Below are positions 56,265 to 64,000 of a DNA stretch of 64,000 bases, piece by piece (positions within the stretch are counted from its first letter, which is position 1; every line of letters begins with the position of its first letter). The stretch lies in assembly GCF_000208745.1 (NCBI RefSeq), contig NC_030850.1:20259528-20323527 (forward strand), in the 5' to 3' direction. The translations under genes and the position numbers were made by a program. Source of the DNA: Theobroma cacao (Eukaryota > Streptophyta > Magnoliopsida > Malvales > Malvaceae). The notes under the pieces are model-generated. The model did not search any database, was not told the DNA's origin, and saw only the letters and a list, made by a program, of their open reading frames with translations.

Positions 56265-59243
56265 TGTCACGACTCGGTACTCCCCTCGAGCCCGTGACAA
56301 CCTCCACGACGTCTCGGTAGACATTCGTTACCCGAAATGCCAACCGGAACCCCGCAAGGCTTTAGTACCTTTTTTTTTCATCTCCCCTGTGAGTAATCAT
56401 CGCCAAACCACGTTTTTAAAAAATTTTAAGCTTTTTCCCTTTCAAAACCGTGAAAAAATAATTTTCGCCTCACAGGGGCGTTTTTGTCATTTTTCCTTAA
56501 AATTTTCTAAACCTGACTAAAAATGTAGTAGATGACTGAAAAACACATATTTCATGATTTAAAATAGATTTGGGCGTCTAAAACATTTATTAAAAATGAC
56601 ATTGCAACTATTTAAATAAAATAATAATATTTTATAAAATATTCTAATTGCTTGTAAAACAATATTTATAGTCATCGGTAAATATTTTTTGTAATGTAAA
56701 AGCTAAATAAATTCATACGTACTATAATACAAATAACCGGGATATGAAATTTACTTTACAGTGACTCGTGGGCCAACAAGGAACAAAAGTGCACAAAGGC
56801 AATAAACCTACAATTTTTGGAGTAGTAAAGCCGACTATAATCCTTGACGATATTTGCTATCCATAGGCTACCTCGGGCCTGAAATGGTTAAAAAGGTGGG
56901 TGGTGAGATTATAAAATCTCAGTGAGTAAACAGATACCATCTAAATCATCTAAAGTCGAGTAAGTGGAGATAGATAAAACAGTTTAACATACTGAAATTC
57001 ATCACCTTTCAACTTGTTTCAACCAAATAAAATCAATTCATATAAATCGAGTAATTAACATGGCTTATGAATTTCTTAAAACTTTGGCTCGTGCCAAAAA
57101 TCATTTTTATACCCAGTTATCAAGGATGCCTTGATCGAGGGCTATCCCAACCGAGTCCGCCAAGGCTAATAAAAAGTCATGTACGCATAAATCATATTTT
57201 TATTTTGAAAACATAGTCGTTCCTTGGCGTTGGCTGAGTTCTCCCCACGTGGTGGTTGGGTATGAAGTGAACTCTAAAGTTTGACCTCAGGAGTTACCCT
57301 ACGCGCCTCTACAATCGAGGTGCATATATATGACCAGGTTCCATGCCCTTATAATAGGTTGGTCTACAGAACCAGCCCACTGCAGCAAGCTAAACCCACT
57401 ATATAATAAAAATTCAACAGCATGATATGACAATTTTTTAATTATCCAGCCTATCAAGGCAAACAATAGTTTATACATTTCAACACAAATACCAATTTAG
57501 CCATTCATGCCAATATTGTCCTAAGCCAAACAATTAGAACCATATATTCACAATACATCAAATGGTCTCCAATTACTCTATTTTCAAAGCCATTATTCAA
57601 TTTCAAAACAATTTTTTGAAATCATTTCATTAAATCACATTTGGTTTATAAAATCGAAAAATTAATCATTTAATTCATTTTCCATGAAATTCACAAAATC
57701 AGATAAAAACCACTTTAGATAATTAAGACGATAGTAAGGTTACTCACAGTACTAGGAGTTCGATATACTTCTATTCTCGATCTTCAAGCACAATCTCTTT
57801 ACCCCTGTTAGAGGGCTCACCACCTATACATCGTATGTGACACGAATTTCAATAAATTGTGTCAATTTATCATAAACTATTTCAGGCTCTATAAATCTAT
57901 GTGAATGCACGAAATGTGATGCAAAATGTGTGAATAGTCGTTTACATACGGTATTCGATCTAATTCGCACTATTCTCGGTGTAATTGGCTAAAACGTCCA
58001 ATTTAACTCCAAATCTATTTCTTTCACTTTCTACACTCCAATTATACTTAAAATACCTCAATGAATGTGAATATGATTCAATTTATCAGTTTGAACCATA
58101 AATCGCACATGTCTATACATTAGGTAAAAATTCAGATTTTCATGCCAAAATTTCCCATTAAATTTTTAGCCTCACCAATCATTAAATACCACCAAAATAT
58201 TATGAAATATCATCAATTTCAACCTCAATATCCTCCCTAGAAAATTCGGCCTCTTGTGGGTTTGTGAAGAACAAAGTGATTCCTAGCTAGATTTTCATAC
58301 TTTCCATTACCAAACAACCAAAAACACTTAATTAGCTTGAAATCTAGCAAAATCAATGCTCAAAACCTCTCCTCTCAAATTCGGCCAGTATGGGTTCATC
58401 ATGCAAACTTGAGTTCTAAGCATGGAAAATGAAAAAGAAAGCATGCGTAGTGTAAATCACAAGATAAAATCACAGAATCTTACCTTTATTAGCTTAATCC
58501 CTTGAAATCCCACACTTTTTCTTCAATTTTCCCACCTAGGGTTTGTGGTCTTTCCTTTCCTCTTCACTTCATGCTTTGGCCAGCCATATGGGTGAGACTA
58601 AGAGAGTTTTAAATAGATTTTACAAGGAAATTCTAGAATAATCCAAGCTTGACACATGGCATGTTTCCATTGGTCCATGTGTAATACTTATCCATTAAGC
58701 AATCTCTCTCCACCACATAAAATGTTTCAATTATCAACAATGCAAAATGTTAATGGCTAAAATCCATGGGCATGACAAGTGTTAGGTAGTGTAAAATTCC
58801 AAAATTCCAACTTTGCCCCCGTAAACTCGTAAAATTACCGTTTTGCTCCTAGGACTTCAAAAATGTCAGAATTTAAAATTTTCACCTCTCAAACTCAAAT
58901 CATACTTCAATGAGTCAAATGTGATCAAAATCTTTTCTAAAAATTCCCATTTTGTCCTTCGGGTGACAAAATTACCATTTTGCCCCTAAAACATGAAAAT
59001 TCCAAATTGACTCTAATTCAGCCCTCGAACTCCAAATCATCATTTTAAGTCATTTTGGGGTTTTAAAATTCTCAATTTCATCTTAAGATCTTTATTTAGA
59101 CTAGTTCGAGGCTTAATTCAACTTAATAGTACCATTTAGTACAATATCGACTTTTGACAATTTTTCGGGGCTTTTCAAGTATGCAAGCATATTGTCAATC
59201 ACCTGAAAGACATGGCAAGTACTTTATAAGGTCGGGCTTGACA
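56265..59243 (-). mobile_element. Solo LTR, family A, copy A3
   Basis: The plus strand reads TGTCACGACTCGGTACTCC to CGGGCTTGACA, 2979 bp, with a perfect target duplication TGTTT (56260-56264 and 59244-59248). It splits LTR C2 at CCATATG/CCCACTAAC, which is continuous in C1 (near 49288-49302). No internal sequence is attached. Confidence 0.93.
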
Positions 59244-60681
59244 TGTTTCCCACTAACTTCTCCTTTTTTGCATGTAATGATTTGCATGCAATAATGAATT
59301 GTACATGCATGTCTCATATTCCACATAATCTAGCCTTTCTTAACAAATAAATCTCCATTGGCCTCTAAATATTAAAATTGCACATAAGTCTTCAAATTTT
59401 CCTTTATTTACCTTGTAACCCTCCAAACTTTCATCTTTTACAACTTGGTCCTTCCAACACATTTTTGTGAGACCTTGACCTTTATAGACTCGTAGATAGA
59501 AGTACACGCGATATCCCTGATCAGAGGTAATTTCGTCATTTCCTTAGTAAGCCCGTAAAAGTAAGATTTTAAACAATATTATGGCCTAAGTAGGCCTAAG
59601 GCATAAATGAATGATGAAAATATGTGTAAAATGACAAGGAGACAAAAATTTTGATGATTTTCATGGTAGGGGCAAAATGGTCATTTTTCACCTCGAGTTA
59701 GAATTTTTAAGTTTTGATAGACCTGAGCATTTCTAGACCATTATGGACCTTGTCCCAGTGTCAAAAGAGTAAAAGATTTCATAAAAGATTGGAGGAGAAT
59801 AAGCTAATTTGTGGAAGGGTAATTTGGTAATTTAAGTGGAGTGGATAAGCTTAGGCTATAAATATCTCTTTCTTCCAGCAGCTTTTCTTCTTCTTCTTTT
59901 TCTTCTCTTTCACATTGCTTCCCAACCTCCATGAAAGCTTGATATAAAGCTCCATAACCTCCCTCAAAATAGCTCCATTTTTCATGCTTTTGGTGCACCC
60001 TTTCATAAACCCTTGTGCTCTTCCACTCTCTCACTTTAAAACCCTTGAAAAATCTTGTTTTCATACTCTCTCTCACTAGTTAGGTGTTTTAGAGAGAGAA
60101 AGAGGAAGCTTTAATAATAGCTTGAAAGGTTTTAGGAAGAATTTCAAATTCAAGCTACCAAGGTGAGTAGTACACTAGAATTGAGTTTTAATGTTGAAAA
60201 TGATTATTGTTTAGACTTGGGGGTGATTTGGTAGTTGGGGTTGTTCATTCACTTGAGAGTGATTAAGATAGTGAACTTAGATACCCACTTAAATGGTAAT
60301 TTGAAAGCTAGCTAAGAGAAAGCTTTTAGAATTCATAAGTATGTGGCTTGACTTAATGGTGATGCTAATGTGATAAGAGGTTCCAACGAAGCCCCATCAC
60401 CCTATTTGGACAATTAGAGAAGTTAGAGTCAACTAAAGGATTCAATAAATGCCAGTGAATGGACTTGCATTTCAAAATTTGTGTTGGGAATATGAATGCA
60501 ATTGTACAAACATTTGAAAGATTTTATCCAGTTTTCCTTTAAAAAATGTACCTTGGGAACAAGCCTTCTGTGAAGTGATTTTATATTGTGAAAATGTGCT
60601 ATACAATGGTTTATGTGTTATCACAATATGATAATATGTATGATATGCATTGGGTGCTTCTTTGTATGTTGATGTGGACTC

Positions 60682-60793
60682 GGCTATGTGCGAGTAGGAG
60701 TGTGCATAAGCCGATGATGACCCGACTATATGCGAGTGGGAGTGCGTATAAGCCGAGATGACCCAGCCATGTGCTAGTTGGGAGTGCACATGA
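60682..60793 (+). repeat. Stem-loop array in B4 (three units)
   Basis: CATGTGC (60768-60774) pairs with GCACATG (60786-60792) around an 11-base loop TAGTTGGGAGT. A second unit pairs TATATGC with GCGTATA using one G-U. The first is extended by CGGCT with AGCCG. Confidence 0.82.
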
Positions 60794-61011
60794 GTTGATG
60801 ACGATGGGAGAGTGTGCATGATGATGAATATATATATATACATGTATAGATATGTGTGTTATAGAAAGTTCATGAATATGTATATGGTTGAAATGCATGT
60901 GAAATTTGACATGTTAAACTTTGGAAAATTATATGAGTTTCATGTTGTGTTGGTCATGTGAACAGGGTGGCCTTTGCTTGAAGGAATAGGGAATTTTTGC
61001 TGGTACCCTAT

Positions 61012-61142
61012 TTCTCGCTGCAGCAAGATTGAATCTCGCTGCAACGAGAAACTCTCGGGTTGGAAGGGTAAGGCTGGCCGAAAATCTCGCTGCAGCGAGA
61101 AACTTTCTGTTCTGAGACCAAAAATTTCACTGCAGCGAAAAA
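61012..61142. repeat. CTGCAG palindromes in B4
   Basis: A couplet CTGCAG/CTGCAA at 61018/61039 (21 bp apart), then single palindromes near 61085 and 61125. Confidence 0.87.
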
Positions 61143-62476
61143 CTTTCTATTTTGCTCCTCATTTGGTTCGATTGCTACCCTATTTTCCATTTCTTTGATA
61201 CCATAATTAAGAATGGACTTCTAACATTAAGGAATAAATGAATTAAGTTTAAAATGAGGAGGTTTGGTGAGAAACCCTCGGCCAATTAAGAAACCCTCGA
61301 TTAGTTGATAATTTAAGTCAAGTCTCACTCCAGCGAGGACTTCGTCATTTATTTGACCTGATTCGCATGAATGCTATTAAAGTTTTCAGTCTCCAAATCC
61401 TTTGTTGAGCATGGACCCTTTTCATAAAGTGATTTACTCATGTGGGGTTTACATGAGGGGTTTCAATAAGAACTAAAACAAATTGCATTGTTTTGAAAAA
61501 TGAATGCATCATGATTTCGTTAAACATTCCTTAATGTTTGCTTGTTCCCTTCTTCTTCACTCATTGGATTTATACTCACCATTTTCAACTTCATGTTTTC
61601 AGATTAAGAGGCAGCTGGTGGCTAGGTCAAGGTGTCCTTGTAGATTTGTACCTTTGGCATTCAGTAGCTACACCTTCACTGTGGTCACTTTGCTAGAAAC
61701 CCAGAGTCATTTTGTTGTAAACATGTACAAGTGATGTAAATTATTAAATTGTACGTTTAGAAAATATTTATACATTTGATTTGTATGCCACTATGAGTTG
61801 GCAATGCTTAGTATTATTTTGATTCAAGTTATAAAATGTGACTTAGCAATTTTGATGAAATGGTGAACAGGTCATATTAATAGGCTTGCTTGGGCTCAGT
61901 GGACCGGTCATGGCTCAAAATTTAGGTCGTGACAGTTTTAAATTCCAATTTTCTTATATTTTTCTTCCTTTACACTCGTAAAATCAAAATATTCAAGTTG
62001 CACTACACCAAGGTGTAACCATAATATTTAAATATATACTTACCTACGCTTGCTCTATTTAATAAAGGCACGCGAGCCCCATTAACGTCATTTTTCTTCG
62101 AAATTCTTTCTTATTTCTTCTCCCCCACTTAGATTAGTCATATAATCCTCCTTCATGACTAATTTCGATAACAGTTAAAATATTGATATTTTAATATTAC
62201 TTTATTAATAAAATATTAATTTATTCCAAAATCCTTCACTTTTCTCCTCGGGTCTCAAAATGTCTTATTATGCCTCGGTTCACTTCCAAATCACCTTTTA
62301 ACTCACTAATTCATCCTCAATAAAGATATTATTATTTAATTACTATTTCCTCGTGTGCGAAATATTTATTCCAATTAGCCCTTTCACCCTTCATCACTCT
62401 TAAACATTCTAATTAACCTCAATTGGTATTCGATAAGTTTTATTAGCCACCATATCAAAGTATGGGGTGTTACAAT

Positions 62477-64000
62477 TGTAACATCCTGTGACATAAAACG
62501 GTTGTTAATACGATTGTAAGAACAAGATTAAGACCTATAGAGGTCAATTTAAGTGTTTAGGAATGGTGGAGGAGGAATGGAATATTTTCAAATAAAATAT
62601 TTCATACGTAATAAAATAATAATATTTTATTAAGATCGTCGCAATGGAGTAAAGAGGAGTGATGGAGCTAAATGGAGATAAATTAAAATGTTTTGGAACC
62701 TTGGAAGCCAAATGGAGAATTTTAGAATTGAATAATATTTTATTAGTAAAATATTATTAAAATAATATAAAAATATATCTATTGTGAGTGGTGGATAAAC
62801 CCACATAATCTATGTGTTGAACTTAAGTGGGGGAGTTATACCATAATTTTGATGATTTGATGGAGAAAATATTATTTTATTGATTTTAGAGGATTATTTT
62901 AATAAGTAAAATTTTAGTGATGTAAGTACTAATACTAGTACATGTGAGATTGGAAGGAATGGAGGCATGAAAAATTATGTGGGATAGTGAGATGTGCATG
63001 TGAATTCACTATTACATGCAAACTATTGCATGCAAAAGGAGAAAGTTAGTGGGGAGCATGTGGCACCCCCCACCGTGTGGAAGATGACAAAGAGAAAAAG
63101 AATAAATATTATTTAATTGAAAGAAAACCATGGTTTGGCAAAGATAGCCCATGGTAAACAAAGCAAGATTGGTAATGTGACTTGAAAAGAAAAAGGCATA
63201 ATCATAACATTTAATGGAAAGAAAACAAAATAAGGAAATTTGGGTTGATGGGGAACTTTGGAGAGTCTGCCCATACAAGTGAAAAAGTAAGGTTTCAAAG
63301 CTTTTTGCCTTGTGATATTTACCCACATAAAGGAAAAAGAAAAAAATGCCAAAAGTTACCAAGCCTTGGGCAATCCACCCATGAAAGAAATGTAAAGGAA
63401 ATGAAAACTTTCACAAAGCCATTTCAAGCTCATTTCTTGTTATATCCGCCCATACCAAAGAAAAAGCAAACAAAATGAGTTTACCTTGAGAGATCCGCAC
63501 CTTTGAGATAAAAGAAAGAGAATCAGCCTTGAAAGCAAAAAGAGGGAAGAAAGGAGAAAGAAGAAAAAGGCTTAGAGGAGGCTCAGTTTTGGAGAATATT
63601 GGAGAAAAATCGAAAGGTTTTCTCTTGCATGCCATTTTTAGAGCTTGAAGGAGAAAGTGGAGGTTCGGCTTGGTGATTCTAGGGCAAGAAAAGTGAAAGT
63701 TATCATTTTGTTTGAATGCTTGCCTAGTGAATTGAATGTAATGTGGGATTATGCTTGTGATAGCAAGAATCTTCAAGGATTCAAAGGAACCGGGTACATG
63801 CATGTAGGTGGACCTTAGAAATATGGTGATTTTGAGCAAGACAAATGATGGGTAAGTGTTTTAATTTGAGATCATAAGTGGAAAGGAAAAATGAGATGTG
63901 TATTAATTGTTTATGCTTATGGCAGCAATGGTGACCAAGGATGTTAGGAGATTGTGAGCTATACGTGGAATTCAAGATAAAAACCGAAAGGTAAGCATGC
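62477..64000 (+). mobile_element. Family C LTR, copy C3, opposite orientation, runs off the window
   Basis: Begins TGTAACATCCTGTGAC and is the reverse complement of the right part of C1 and C2. It shares ATGTGGCACCCCCCACC, matching the complement of GGTGGGGTACCATATG, and GGTTTGGCAAAGATAGCCCATG, trimmed here to TTTGGCAAAGATAGCCCATG. It has four spaced copies of a GCAATCCACCCATG-like unit followed by purine-rich tracts (63245-63500). The right end lies outside the window. Open frames here are antisense counterparts of those in C1 and C2. Confidence 0.8.

Larger units (their letters stand above)
59466..61934 (+). mobile_element. Solo LTR, family B, copy B4
   Basis: TGTGAGACCTTGACC to TTAGGTCGTGACA, 2469 bp. 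A TATA box (TATAAATA) is at 59857-59864. Flanks ATTTT (59461-59465) and GTTTT (61935-61939) are a target duplication with one change. C1 shows the undisturbed sequence around CCTTCCAACATTTCTTAAC (near 49494-49512). It carries stem-loops (60682-60793) and palindromes (61012-61142). Confidence 0.88.
50635..62474 (-). mobile_element. Family C LTR, copy C2, split by three later insertions
   Basis: The plus strand begins TGTAATGATCGTTCCTC and ends ATGGGGTGTTACA. Its own sequence lies in four pieces: 50635-50929, 53291-56264, 59244-59465 and 61935-62474, together about 4.0 kb, similar to C1. The pieces align in order with C1: the CTCGTAGTAGCGGAGC region, the dyad array near 54010-54095, the pyrimidine tract, CCATATG then CCCACTAAC, and the final AAATATATACTTACC region. 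Insertions are B5, A3 and B4. The left flank is Athila gag; the right flank is C3 after two bases. Outer 5-mers do not match. Confidence 0.83.

Overview
The window looks like a repeat-dense, AT-rich chromosome segment of a flowering plant, probably a eudicot. It holds Ty1/copia elements of the SIRE type, a Ty3/gypsy Athila element, an L1-type LINE with a plant zf-RVT and RNase H architecture, a BED-finger hAT transposon and many large gypsy-type solo LTRs. I see no host gene, tRNA, rRNA or CRISPR. The species cannot be named from the sequence. Every coding region seen is a transposable-element remnant carrying stops or frameshifts.

Layout. 1-7183: 3' part of a SIRE-type copia element (+): decayed pol, a spacer with a promoter-like end, a decayed env-like third ORF, then the 3' LTR. 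7184-8000: reversed fragment of another copia LTR. 8000-10292: mostly unassigned. 10293-13040: solo LTR of family B. 13046-18860: LTR-like remnant split by a hAT transposon (13996-18491). 18861-19027: fragment of family C. 19028-24255: a B LTR split by a copia element that has lost all of pol (19942-23306). 24256-25993: copia-like LTR. 25999-28472: B solo LTR. 28473-50634: an Athila remnant (-), apparently one element, opened by solo LTR A1 (29344-32333), a LINE (35639-44488, itself opened by solo LTR A2), a copia LTR (44489-46074) and solo LTR C1 (46156-49908). 50635-62474: a C LTR opened by B5 (-), A3 and B4. 62477-64000: another C LTR in opposite orientation, running off the window.

Families A (about 2.95 kb), B (about 2.4-2.75 kb) and C (about 3.75 kb) are named here only for bookkeeping. 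They occur only as solo LTRs or fragments, mostly with readable 5-bp target duplications, so the nesting order can be read directly. The most notable structure is inside the LTRs. Several families, both copia and gypsy, carry couplets of short palindromes whose two members sit about 21 bp apart, although the palindrome sequence differs between families. Family B also carries an array of stem-loops with paired-arm changes. One copia LTR and one B LTR share a roughly 110-bp cassette next to their palindrome arrays.
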